A model generated the notes under the pieces. It saw nothing but the letters and a program-made list of their open reading frames with translations. It did not search any database and was not told the DNA's origin. Shown piece by piece: positions 11,936 through 23,119 of a stretch of 64,000 nt of DNA. Position numbers and translations under genes: made by a program. Position 1 is the first letter of the stretch. Every line of letters begins with the position of its first letter. The DNA comes from Poa pratensis (lineage: Eukaryota; Streptophyta; Magnoliopsida; Poales; Poaceae), in NCBI GenBank assembly GCA_947311845.1, contig CAMZMU010000055.1, positions 20,084,221 to 20,148,220 on the forward strand, read 5' to 3'.

Positions 11936-12255
11936 TCAGCCCAACCGCATAACTGAATACAGTTTATATGTACTAAATTTTACCACATTCGTATAAACTT
12001 TTGATTCCAACAGCAATGATTCATGTGTGGCAAACATAACAGTAGTCAATACTTTTTTTTTGAAGGCAATAGTCAATACTACTATAAAGAAAGAAGCAAG
12101 ACACGCTAAAGTTGTCTGATTCTTTAGAATAATCTGGTAAACAAATTGCCAACAGAGGTGCACTACGAAACTAATAGCCTTATGTTTGGGTTGAGTAGGC
12201 CGTATATGAACTGATTAAGTGAATTGTAAGTGTGCCTGAAATATGTTCCTACTAA

Positions 12256-12615
12256 GGTCCCCTTTGGATTGTAGGAATTTTACATGAAATTTGGAGAATT
12301 CTAATCCATAGGAATTTTTCCTAAGAAACCCTTTGGGTCAAAGGAATGACACCTATAAAATTCCTATCAATTGCATTTCTACATCTCAATCCTATAAGAT
12401 TTTTTTTTTAGCTCAACATCCACTCTAACCTTTTTTTTTTAGACTCATTCGCATAGGATCGATGCACTTAGCCTGTGTTTTCTGCATTCCATCCAAACGA
12501 CTATTCCTGTAGTTTTTCTCTATTTTACATTCCTCTATTTTACACCTGCAACCATGTCAAATTTCTGAGTTTTTCCCATTCTTGTGTTTTGTAATCCTGT
12601 GATCCAAAAAAAACC
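12256..12615. mobile_element. Tourist/PIF-Harbinger-type MITE, 360 bp
   Basis: The ends are GGTCCCCTTTGGATTGTAGG and, in reverse complement, GGTTTTTTTTGGATCACAGG. TAA flanks both sides (12253-12255 and 12616-12618), the Harbinger-type 3-bp TSD. The homologous parental sequence near 22945 has a single TAA and no insert, which is a direct empty-site proof. There is no coding capacity. Confidence 0.9.
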
Positions 12616-12756
12616 TAAAGTTTTGACGGCACATGTATTGAGAAGTCCAAAAAAAAACTAACCGATATGTTGCGTACAGTAAAGCGGTTCTCACCTCTTC
12701 TACGGGAGAAAAAATCAATGTACTATTTCCAAATGGAAAATTTTGCAGAGCATTGA

Positions 12757-12899
12757 GCTTACTGCTTAATCGCGTCCGAGCTTGTCGTATGAAAGAAATG
12801 GACAGTAACCGCTCCGGTTCGCGGCGTCCTGAGGCGCCTGCGCGCCGAACGGGGAAAGTACGGCGGCGGCATCTGGGGCGGCTGCATGGTGGCGCCGGT
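12757..12899 (-). pseudogene. C-terminal fragment of the PCL1-like GARP gene
   Basis: On the minus strand this carries the last codons of the 23.1-kb gene: the Gln/Pro-rich tail ([13 protein letters not shown]) and beyond. Small deletions shift the frame and the DNA-binding domain is absent. It can make no transcription factor. It ends abruptly at the right-hand 25-bp repeat. Confidence 0.8.
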
Positions 12900-12925
12900 A
12901 TCAGCCCAACCGCATAACTGAATAC

Positions 12926-15750
12926 TAGATCCCTTGGCGCGGCTTGCCGCGCGCCACCCGCCGTTGACACTGGTTTTCGATTTGCAAAACGCTATGATAA
13001 TCATTCTTAATATGACACAATAGTCAATCACTATTATACATAGCAGTGACACTATAGGTTTAGAGCAAAGCACAAAGCTCGTTCGTTCATAAAGTGTACA
13101 CCCATAAGAGTCATCAGTATAAATATAAGTCTTTCATTACAACATCTGTAAACTACCACAAAGATAGGTAAACGTAGTATGATTAGTACAGATTAATACA
13201 CATACTATTGGTATCAATTGGCAGGTAGGATAGGCAGATGGAGAGGCACCAGCATGACCATCTACAGGTAAAGACAGTCCATAGAGAACCGACCATCACT
13301 TCACTATCATAGATGACCTCGTCAAGGCAGAGCTCTTCATGTTACGTGGTGGTGAGGGAGAGAGAATTGAATGGTAACCTGAGAACTGATCGGCTTAACT
13401 TGAATCAGAGTCCGTGTCATTCACTATAAAAGTCAAAGAAATCTTATGTTTACACCTATGAATGTGTAGATAAAAAGAACAATAACCTGATGTCTTAGTT
13501 GTATGACCCCTCAATCCTCTCATAGCTTATTTTCAATCCAAAACTAAGGTATTCAACATGCTAATAATGTCTAAAAATTACTGAAGTGAGGGGCAGATAG
13601 ACTATCAATCAAACTTATACCTAGCTAAACGATACATAAAGCCTCTACAAATCTCAAAAACAATGCATGAAGACCTCTACCAATCTGAACAATAACAATC
13701 CACCATCATACTAATGAAATAATGATTGACCAGAAGAATCACACAAAGGGGTCCAGATGGATATGCACAAATCTGGAACACCAGAATCCTCGCTAGACTG
13801 AATTCTTTTGTCAAGATTTTTTTGGCTCAAAAGGAAAGAAACAATCTTATGACAATTTAGCAACATTAATTAAAAGCAATGGTATAAAGAAAACCTATAA
13901 TAGGATAGTGCTAGGCTGCACAAAAACAGAAGCATAAATGACAACAACCTGAAGATAGTGTGCTCACCTCAAGACACAAGGCAGCAGCACATTAGAAGAT
14001 TTCAGGCGTGAGCTCTCCCTCGACATTGGAAATTGCTCTATTGATTTATGTGTAAAATAGAACGATGATACATTAGATTTAACATGCACACAGAAACAAT
14101 ATTATAATTTACACCATACAATAAAATGTATACTCAACATGACAATATTCTAATTTACACCGTACAATAAAAAGTATACTCAACATGTAAGTAGATCATA
14201 GCAACTATAAATATTATTACAACAGATGATATTCTCAGATACTAACAAAGAACTACACATATGATAGTCTATCTTCTTACATATCTACATGTCCACATCC
14301 CATCTCATATAAGTCATTAGAGTTATATGCAACCCCTGCTATTTGGTGATCACTCTTATATCCGAGCCATATTTGAAGGCTGATTTGAAAAAGGTGTTCA
14401 AATTGCCGAGAAACAAATAATCCATGCCCCTACAGCAACGAAGACTGTTACTTAATTACCTAAACCTTATTATCCAGTAAAAGATGATCAAATATTAGAA
14501 CGAAACGCTGAATGTGTTCTAATTAAATGCAAACAGAAAAATCCTGGGGCTTAGTTACCTAAACCTTATTGTTCAGTCCCACACTAACACCTCTAAGATT
14601 GTTTTTTTACATCATACACACTAAATCCTGGGACTTAGTTACCTAAACCTTATGGTTTAGTCCCCAACCTGCTACAAATGGCATACACATAAAGATCGAA
14701 GGAATATAGTCTATCTATTGACATAGCAATCCATCATTTTTTGACGCAAACAATTAGCAAAAAACTATTACCAGAAGAACATCTTCATACAATAATTGAT
14801 CAGAAGTCGATGAAACTAAAATTGAAAGAGAACATTTTAGCTCCTAAGATCATAGGCTAATTGTATGTTGATGCTGCTGGCATGAGTCATGCTCCTGCAG
14901 TATGCTAGCATGGTGGAATATCGACCATGGAGGAAGGGGCAGGGAGAACAACAGAATCATTTGGTATACATGTGCTGCAGAAAAGGCTTGCGGTGACATC
15001 TTCTCGACCCCAACGATGACAGACGACTCAAAGGCTGACGTCGTGCTTCCCACATGCTCCTCCATGTGGATATGCACAAATCTGGAACACCAGAATGCAA
15101 TGGACAAATCTACACTACTATTAAACAAGCGAACTTGAGTTTTTCTACAGTCACCCCAGGTAGTGTACACAGGGAGACCTATACCGTTAGATCACCCGAA
15201 TTGATTAGATCTAACAGACTGAATTGATCTAATTATGTCTCGGGTGCACTTAGCAATTAGCGTTGGCGGACCACCGCGAGGCGGACGAAATTTCCACCGC
15301 ACGCGCAGTTAGATTTCCCCGAGAGAATAGGAAAAAAACTACACGCCCAATTAAACGCCCCGCTGATTGCTCGATTTTCGTATCTCCCTGCCTCCACCTT
15401 GGCCTCACTGCCGCCCCTCCACCGCGCCGCTCCACGCCGGACGCACAAACACGCTGCGGTGCGCTGCGCTAAGCCCGACGCCGTTTGTCGCCATCAGATC
15501 GGGCCACTGCACATCTACTCGCGCCGCCCGAAGGAACCACGAAGACCCTGAAAGTCCACGCCCAGCGACGGACCACGGCGCGTCGGTCGCGTCGCCGCTA
15601 TTCCGAGCCCCACCCCAACGCCATGTCAACTGCAACGATACTGCAAGTATGCCTCCTCTCCACATGAGGCGAGACTCTGTGTGCCTCTGCCAACCAAAGC
15701 CGCCACAGTGGACCAGTGTAGGTCAGAACTCCTCTCCTCAACTCTTCTTA
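12926..15750. other. AT-rich intergenic DNA with local repeats
   Basis: I recognise no gene. A 46-bp unit is tandemly duplicated at 14097-14142 and 14143-14188. The motif CTTAGTTACCTAAACCTTAT or close variants occurs near 14451, 14552 and 14635. A 30-bp sequence is repeated exactly at 13758-13787 and 15067-15096. The minus-strand frame 14850-15170 has an even, non-repetitive composition but no domain I know. From 15250 the sequence turns GC-rich, as if a promoter or first exon were near. Confidence 0.4.
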
Positions 15751-15765
15751 TGTCTCCCCTAATTT

Positions 15766-16539
15766 TTTTTTGAAGGGAGTACGTGTACATCATCAGAAGG
15801 AATACAAACGCACACACACGTACAAAGACAGGAACGAGCTCACCGCCCGGCGAAGCCAGGAACCGCCGCACCGCACGCCTCTTCCGATCACCAGCAGCAC
15901 GCCGCCGGGGAGGAAGAAGGCGAGGTCGCCACACACCGAAGCCAACAGCTCGACCAACCTTGTTGAGATGCCGCATAAACCATCCGACGCAGGCACTGGA
16001 ATCTGCTCGATAAACGAACCTCGGCTCCGAGCCGTCGCCTGCCCGCCCTTGCCGTCTCCCGCCGGAGACGAGAACGAGGACGCCACCCGTCTTCCACAGA
16101 GCCAACCAAGCCCACCGGAGGAGAGCCTCCCGTCTTCAAACTCCCACGCAGCTGTCTTCAACCTCGCCGGCCTGTACAGAGGAAGAAGAACCAGAAGAAG
16201 CCGAGGAATCCGAAGATCCGCGGCCACCAAAAGTCGCCCGCGCCGCAACAGAGCTCCGAGGAGCGCCGCCGCAGAAGGGGAAGCGCGCCGACCCCCACCT
16301 AGCCACCGACACCATCGCCACCTCCACGACGCCGCCGGCTGGTCCCTATCTCGACCTACACTATATACAGGCCGGGATCCGGGGATCCCCCACCCTCCCG
16401 CCGCCGGAGCGGCCGACAGAGGGGAGGAATCCCACGGATCGCCGGCGAGCGAGGTGGTTGGACGGAGGTTTCGCAAAAATCGCCTCTCCGATCTACAGTA
16501 GATGGAGAGAGAGAGCGACCGACGGCTCTGTGAGTAGTC
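15766..16539 (-). mobile_element. GC-rich poly(A) retroposon, 774 bp, no RT
   Basis: On the minus strand the insert ends in an A-run (nine T's on + at 15763-15771). It is bounded by the exact 15-bp duplication TGTCTCCCCTAATTT at 15751-15765 and 16540-16554. This is the hallmark of LINE-machinery retroposition. The body is GC-rich and has no reverse transcriptase, endonuclease or tRNA-type promoter boxes that I can find. Overlapping long frames on both strands (for example 15770-16501 +, 15793-16476 -) look like high-GC artefacts. It could be a non-autonomous LINE derivative or a processed transcript. Confidence 0.8.
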
Positions 16540-16554
16540 TGTCTCCCCTAATTT

Positions 16555-17423
16555 CTATTCTTCTTGCGTTCCGCAGGACAAAATTGGAGCGGCGGACACC
16601 ATGATGGATTTTTTTCTTGTTCTCTCCCTCCTGATCTATTTTCTTTTCCATAACTAGAACACCGCAAGTGGATTAGTTTTCAGATCCATCAGTTACTTGC
16701 AAATATAGTTTCTTATTGGCATTGAATACCCCAGCAGAACATTTTATCTAGACTGTTCCCCTGTCAAGTGTCAACCCCTAAAATTTCGTTTCTAGGCAAG
16801 CAACATGAGTATTGTGAGTTTCTCCAGTGGCAGTCGTATCCGTATGCATATCAATAGTTCAATAGGCCAGATCGAAGCCTTTGTTCGCTGAATGTGTACT
16901 CCTGCTAATTATCCTGATATCTCTTGGTGATTGCCACACTACTGTTAATTTGGATTAGAACATTGTGGAATTTAAATTTGGGTGAAGTCTGTCATGTGTG
17001 GACAGCACAGTGCTGCTGCTTTCTATACCGATCTGCAAAGTTAATAATTGTCAGGCACTAGAGAAGTTGGAATTCGACTGCATAGAGTTTTTTTTTTTTG
17101 GGTGCAACAATATTGTAGTTGACTAACCGGTGGAAAACATTACAAGCAGGGTCCTAAATGTTTTATACTGAATTATCACATTACACCAGTTTCATATAAT
17201 GATGTTCTTATAGTTTGGATGTTTCATGTGGTCGCTTTGATTTTGACTTACACGGAAGGATTAGAAGTAGCTTTTTTGCTTCTGCTGATTGAATGTTCAG
17301 CAACACGAGTTGCTTGCAGGCTCAACCTTAAACTTGGAAGATACATCATTTCTACAGATCGGCTGAGAGAAGTTTGGCAGTGGGAAGAGATGTGCCTTAC
17401 TCGAGCAAACGGAACCAATAAAG
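16555..17423. other. intergenic, nothing recognised
   Basis: AT-rich sequence. A possible 3' splice site (TTGCTTGCAG) ends near 17320, ahead of a short open stretch, but no exon model is supported. Confidence 0.3.
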
Positions 17424-17603
17424 ATGATTGAAAATGCTCTTTCCAAGCAGGAGATGAAAGATTGGATGCAATCACTATTCTCACTGGGTGTTTCTGTGGA
17501 AACAAACAAACATGAGAATATTAACGATGTGACTTGGGCAATCAACGACATATGTGATGTAATCAAAGATGGATACTCTGGAATACTCTGGAATAGAGAT
17601 TAG
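17424..17603 (+). other. unrecognised 59-codon frame, possible gene relic
   Basis: A frame from ATG to TAG with gene-like amino-acid composition (begins MIENALSKQEMKDWMQSLFS and ends DGYSGILWNRD). It extends upstream to a stop near 17368. I do not recognise the family. There is a local duplication of the 11-mer GGAATACTCTG before the stop. It could be the last exon of a degenerate gene. Confidence 0.25.
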
Positions 17604-17652
17604 CGTGCCTGAGTGACTGAGTGTGTCTTACAGACACAAACACATTCTTCTT

Positions 17653-17706
17653 TCATCTTTTTTGAAACCGTGGCAAGAGATTTGCCATTTTCATTAATAA
17701 AGAGAT
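17653..17706 (-). mobile_element. ultra-short LINE 3'-tail insertion
   Basis: The reverse strand reads TTAATGAAAATGGCAAATCT, then CTTGCCACGGTTTC and an A-run. This matches the architecture of the 3' terminus of the LINE at 10.2 kb. ATTCTTCTT flanks it on both sides (17644-17652 and 17707-17715), consistent with a 5'-truncated insertion of about 54 bp. Confidence 0.6.
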
Positions 17707-18764
17707 ATTCTTCTTATTTCATTTTGACAAGTACAGTTTAAAAAGATCAAATTTAAAACATGTTTGTGCTGTATTTTGTAGACGTGCGTGCACGTGCACA
17801 CTAACTAGTTTCAGTAATACCAGGAAGTGCATAATGGCTGGTATCGCCACACAAATGCTAACCGAAATCATCTATTTCACGCAAGTGAGAAATAAAAGGA
17901 GTATTACCACCTGGGGCTTGGACCAACGATCTGGCCGCTGCGCCACGGTGCCTCATCGGCGATTCCAGGGCCATGGCAGTAAAAATGGTGGAGAGAAAAG
18001 GCTAGGCTTGCAACAGAAGCTAGAAAAGATAACAAATCATGCAAAACATAATTAGATTCTAGCCAAAGCAATATACCACATAATAAACAGGGGAAAATGG
18101 ATGTAGCAAGATGGGTAAAAATGGATGTTATTGTGCCGGTTGAGATTCTAGACCTATCTGGAAAGCGATGATACCATGAATACGGTCGTTGATGTAGCAA
18201 CATCGAGCTGAGATGCCACTCGAACTCTTGCCTACAGAAAATTAGAGCAAATAAATTGTTATTTCCCGCGGAGGTAAAACTGACAGTGAAGAAATTATTG
18301 AATACATCAAGAAACATAGCATGTCCATCTCCTTTCTTCGTATAAATAGCAGCCAGTACACAATGTAACAAATTACATCTTTTGAAGAGAAAAGAGAACA
18401 TTGTAGTGCAGAATATCGATCTTCAGTATTAATGTTCATTCAGTTAATCAATAATCCCTATTTGATTAATTATTGGTTTGGACTAATCTGCAAACACATG
18501 CATGTTACAAAGCTAACCTACTACCTTAATCTATAGAGATTGAAAATGATGCACAAATGCACAGAAACATGGCCATTCCATTTTAAGCAAAAAAGAAGGT
18601 TGTGTGCATTGGCCAAAGCAGAGTCTGGGAGGTATAACCTTGTATTTTGAAAAACAAAAGTGAAAATAAAAAACAGATTGTTGTTAAGACTTTGCGTGAA
18701 CTGAATGAAATAATGATGAGTTGCTTCCAATGTAAAGATCAATCTTCCCCTGAACATTACAAAC

Positions 18765-19524
18765 CTTTTGTATTCCCAAATAAAAAGAGCAAACTGGCCA
18801 CCCAACTGAATATAAAATTAAATCATAGCTTAAAGCTTACCAAGAATATAGAAGGAGAATCATAAATCCAGAAGTAATTTGCACTATATATAGGCGCTCA
18901 ACACCTTGTAGTTTGTTATCTTGCAGCCTTCTAGTTTCCCTAGTCAAGACCAATGTAAAAACATATGAGCATTACGATCACTGTATAGAGCTCAATATTA
19001 TAAATCAACCATCTTGTCTAATTACACAAATACAGAAGACCAGTTCTGTTTGAAATAAGCCAGGAGTATACTAACTACCTACGCAAGTAAATAGAACAAA
19101 AAAGACTAAGAGCTTCCTTGTAATCTGAATATTCAGGTAGACAAATTGCAAATGCAAAGAAGGAGTTTAGCTCAAAGACCTGGCTATCAATGGGCGTGGC
19201 AAGGTCAGCTGCAATCTGTGATGCCATGCTCCCAATAGCATTAACCTGCATGACTTACTACACTTATCATCATGTGTTTTGATAGATTGGTAGCTCTGAA
19301 CTGAACATGAACAGAAGAAGTGCATACATAGACCAATAAAAATTTAACTTTCTAATAATGTGAAATACTACAAATCCAAGATAAACACAACCATGGCACA
19401 AATATATTAAACTAAATACATGAGATAAGGACAACAATAAGGAAATACAGAAAGAGGACAGTTATATACCTGACAGAAAGACTGATGCTCACAACTCCAA
19501 AACCCACTCGCAATAGCAAAACCC
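18765..19524 (-). other. candidate spliced exons of an unrecognised minus-strand transcript
   Basis: Three short stretches are each bounded by AG and GT on the minus strand: 19470-19524, 19180-19245 and 18765-18805. Read together they give a continuous frame (..GFAIASGFWSCEHQSFCQ, then VNAIGSMASQIAADLATPID.., then LGGQFALFIWEYK). The residues look protein-like but match no family I know. A further possible exon lies at about 20243-20312, with the GC-rich 21.0-21.4 kb region as a possible first exon. Confidence 0.28.
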
Positions 19525-20373
19525 CTGGAAAATACAAAAGTAAAGCTGATTTTGTGACCTATAGCAAGAAAAGGAACGCAGCAATGTAACTATCAGCACG
19601 CCGAGGTAAGTACAAATCTAACAACCCTAATTGACAGAGAGCAATGTAACCAATGACCTGCAAGGAAAGAGAGGCACAGCAAAAACAAACACACTACAGG
19701 GAAGAACGAATGTTCACCTAAACCCATGTCGATAGTACCCATTATTAATTTCCACTATGGGGCACCATATTAAACAGAACCCTAACAAATGCAGCTGTGA
19801 ACGTACCCGTTAACAACCTTAGATAATTACAAATCTAGCAAGCCTAATTAGCACATACCATCTAGTCGCATGAGCTGCAAAGAGAGAGATGCAGATAGAG
19901 CAGACAACTAACATGCGAAGACAGTAACAAAATTATTTTAATTCCATTACTGAACTAAAACACAAAGCTAGCAAGACTAATTCAGACAGAGCATCCCATC
20001 ACTGAATCAAAGCACAAAGCTAGCCAGCGTAATTCACACAGAACATCACAATGCCAACCCTATCCTATAATGTATTAGGACACACAAAATAGGTGAATAA
20101 CCAGTCAGTATAGACAGAACAGCACCGTCTTGTTCCATAACTAAACCAAACAACCACACGATACTATAGATCATTCCTACATGTGCCTGAAACAACTGAA
20201 CAGCTCATAGATTATTTTTCTTTCAGGTCCTGAACCTTACCAACAAGGAAGCAGATTCCCAAATCAAGTAGCAGCAATAATCTTCAGGTAGCAACCACCA
20301 ACTATGCAACGACCTGCAAGAAAAAAACAAAGAACAACAAAAGTGCGTCAGGTATAAACGAAGAAACCTAACA

Positions 20374-20613
20374 GAGGCGAAGGACAGATTAAAATCAAAA
20401 CAAAGAACACCAAAAAATAAAGAGGCGAAGAACAGATTAAAACCAAAATAAAGAACACCAAAAAATAAAGAGGCGAAGAACTGATTAAAATCAAAACAAA
20501 GAACACCAAAAAATAAAGAGGCGAAGAACAGATTAAAATCAAAACAAAGAACACCAAAAAATAAAAAGGCGAAGAACAGATTAAAATCAAAACAAAGAAC
20601 ACCAAAAAATAAT
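20374..20613. repeat. 48-bp minisatellite, five units
   Basis: Units start at 20374, 20422, 20470, 20518 and 20566, each containing GAGGCGAAGAACAGATTAAA and ACACCAAAAAATAA. The period is exactly 48 (16 codons), so minus-strand frames stay open and repeat a hydrophobic 16-residue unit. The next 300 bp (about 20700-21000) contains a second, looser tandem structure of about 130 bp. Confidence 0.9.
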
Positions 20614-21029
20614 GAACGATCAAAACGGAAAGAAACAAAAATGAAGGAAAAGCAGTGCAAGAACTAAGCAATCGATCGAAAGCCACAAAAAACAATCGGT
20701 AAGAACAGATAAAGCAGAAGGAAGCTCCAAAAGCGAACACCCAAAGAAACTGGAAAAGCCATTTGAAGCCCAAATCTGAGGGAAAAACAAAGGTGAAGAC
20801 CAAAAAAACGTAAATCGAATCGAATCTCACATGCAAAAGAAAGCAAAAGCCAAAGAAAAGTTCCAAAAGCGAGCACCAAAGGAAACCGGGAATGCCAGAA
20901 GAAGCCCAAATCCGAGAAAGGAACAAACCTGAAGACCAAACATAAGGAGAGCAAATAGAATCCCACGAGCAGAAGAAAGTAGAAGCCAAAGAAAAGAAAC
21001 CCTCCCGAAACAACCACCGAAGGCCTGCA

Positions 21030-21777
21030 CAGCGCCAGATCCGGCCGGAGGTCGAGGATGCGGCGGTGGATCCGACCGGAGGTCGGCGATGCGGCGGTGG
21101 ATCTAAAGCTACAGCGACGAACAACAGGTCAGAGGAGGCGAAACCGAGGAGGTGAGAGAGAGAGGAAGCAGAAAAGTGAGGCGGGGCGAGCATCTCTCCC
21201 CAATCGCTGGCAGGAATAGGGTCTCCATTACTGTAGAAGCTGTACCCGGCGACCACCGAGGAATCGACAGCGAGGAGCACGCGAAGATGGCCCGTCCACC
21301 CGAACGCGAAAAGACGATACTACCTCGTGAAACCAGATATTTTCGCCGTCCCAAATAAAGCTTCGTACCTGCGTGTAGGAAGCCACACGGGCTGAACCGT
21401 GGCCCCGTCCGACGAAAGGCCCACAGAACAGCGACCGTTTGAGTCAAACATGACCAACCCACCTTTTTCAGCCCGAGGCAGCAAATGAGCAGCGGACACG
21501 CGTTGCCAGACCCCACGCCCCACCCGCGCAGCAGACGGCGCTAACTGAACCAATAAACACACCCACCTGAGACTCTGCACAGCGGGCCCAACTACTTTTG
21601 GCCCCAGCGGCAGCGAACGGTAAAAAACGACAGAAGGTGAAACCAGGATTCGACGGCGCAGATCGCGCGGTAACCGCTCGATCCGACGGCCACAAATCCA
21701 TGAGCGCTGAGGAGCCTCCTAAAGGTCTCGAGGTTTACCTCTTTAGATAGTTTCTTTGTATAATTTTTTTCATATAC
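21030..21777. other. GC-rich putative promoter / first-exon region
   Basis: A 33-bp CCGCCGCAT/CGACCTCCGG-containing unit is duplicated at about 21044-21109. The GC-rich block resembles a 5' UTR of a minus-strand transcript. The long minus-strand frame 20348-21280 spans it but relies on the minisatellite, so I do not call a protein. Confidence 0.3.
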
Positions 21778-21909
21778 ACGTATAAACTTTTGATTCCAGC
21801 AGCGATGAATCATGTGTGGCAAACATAACAGTAGTCAATACTCAATACCATAAAGAAAGAAGCAAGACATGCTAAAGTTGCCCGATTCTTTCGAATAATA
21901 TAATGTAGT

Positions 21910-22813
21910 TTTTTTTTGTACAAAGGGTGGGGTCAGAAGACCCCGCTGCTGCATATTAAGAAACCATGTGGCAGGTACATTTTACAAAAGCGCCCTTTTC
22001 AACTTTAGCCCTAAAAGACCTACTATTCGAAGAAAGGGCCTTCAAATTTACAAAAAGCACCCTAGAGCTAAAAGATAAAAAGCAATCAAGCCCTTGGGAG
22101 CCTCTGCCACCTCTCGCCGGCGATCTCCAGGCGCCGACGCCGAGATCATCAGAGCACCTTCGCTCGGACTCTCTCTTCCGGCGAGATGATCTCAGCCACC
22201 AGCAGACTGAACGCAGCCGGGGACGAACCACTTGGCAACGTTGAGCCGCCGAGCACCGGCGCTGGATCAAGAAAGCCTCCGCAGTGGAGGTTGAACTTCG
22301 GCCATCTTGACGGCCATGGATCGCGGCAGTAAGCTGGACCACCGCGTGTGGAGCTCCGAGATGCAGCATGAACCACTTCACCAAGTAGGAGTACCACTTC
22401 CTCCCCTTGCCTCCACGGCCAGCCAGAGGAATGCGAATCAGCTCCCAAATCGCGAAGCAGGAGGTACGGCAAACGGTTTTATTGAATCGGCTTTGATCTT
22501 CCTTCGCCTTGCAAGTAATCCACCATGAATCCAACCTGCAAAAGAAAGAAGAACAGGTTCCGATGCCGTTGCGAGTCGCCGGAGGCCAGCCGAGGAAGAA
22601 GAAAGAAGCCATAAAGGCCAACATCGCCATAGAGGCAAGCAAACCTAATCTACTTCCTAAACTACTACTGTACAGATCGGGCCGGCACCCTAGTCCATCT
22701 CCACGACAGCAAGCGCGAGCGCCGACGGCGGGAGAGGCCGGATCTTGGCAGCGGCGGCGATGGACTCTCAACAGTAGCGAGAGCAAGAGAGCCGAGAGAG
22801 GAAGGGGAAAGTT
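21910..22813 (-). mobile_element. GC-rich poly(A) retroposon, 904 bp, no RT
   Basis: It is bounded by the exact 17-bp duplication GAATAATATAATGTAGT at 21893-21909 and 22814-22830. On the minus strand it ends GGGGTCTTCTGACCCC...TTTGTAC plus an A-run. The duplicated copy of this region (about 12128) lacks it entirely, confirming the insertion. No RT, endonuclease or tRNA-type promoter is visible. A minus-strand frame is open through most of the insert but continues across the boundary into flanking DNA, so it is unlikely to be a real gene. Confidence 0.85.
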
Positions 22814-23119
22814 GAATAATATAATGTAGTAGTAAACAAATTGCCAACAGAAGTGCACTATGAAACTAACAGCCTTATATTTTGGGTTGAGCAGGGCGGT
22901 ATATGAAACTGAATTGTACGTGTGCCTAAAATATGTTTCCTACTAAAGCTTTGCCGGCACATGTATTCAGAATTCCCAAAAAAAATCTAACCGAAAAGTT
23001 GCGTTCAAACTTTTGAATCTGTTATACAGTAAAGCGGTTCGCACCTTATCTACGGGAGAAAAAATCAATGTACTACGTATTTCCAATGAGAAAATTTTGC
23101 AGAGCATTGAGCTCGCTGC

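Larger units (their letters stand above)
11936..12925. repeat. duplicated segment of the PCL1-like 3' flank, framed by 25-bp direct repeats
   Basis: A 25-bp sequence (starting TCAGCCCAACCGCATAAC) occurs exactly at 11936-11960 and 12901-12925. Between the copies, 11990-12899 aligns with 21778-23262, which is the downstream flank plus last codons of the GARP gene on the same strand. The two versions differ by about 10% substitutions by eye and by one large insertion in each. Similarity ends exactly where the right-hand 25-bp repeat begins, so the segment looks inserted as a unit. Confidence 0.85.

Noticed and set aside
15770..16501. 243-codon + frame and a 227-codon - frame over the same DNA
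   Set aside because: Both lie inside the GC-rich retroposon and overlap each other; neither has domain or codon support.
17904..17970. tRNA gene on the minus strand (A-box-like TGGCGCAGCGG)
   Set aside because: The B-box-like sequence follows after only about 10 bases, too close for a tRNA, and no cloverleaf can be drawn.
20374..20613. CRISPR-like array
   Set aside because: Units are directly adjacent 48-bp tandem repeats with no unique spacers, in a plant genome.
20348..21280. 310-codon minus-strand hydrophobic membrane protein
   Set aside because: Hydrophobicity comes from the A-rich minisatellite read on the reverse strand, and a second frame is equally open.
21956..22858. 300-codon minus-strand frame as a novel protein gene
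   Set aside because: It starts in flanking DNA, crosses the retroposon boundary and TSD, and has no recognisable domain. High GC content explains the openness.
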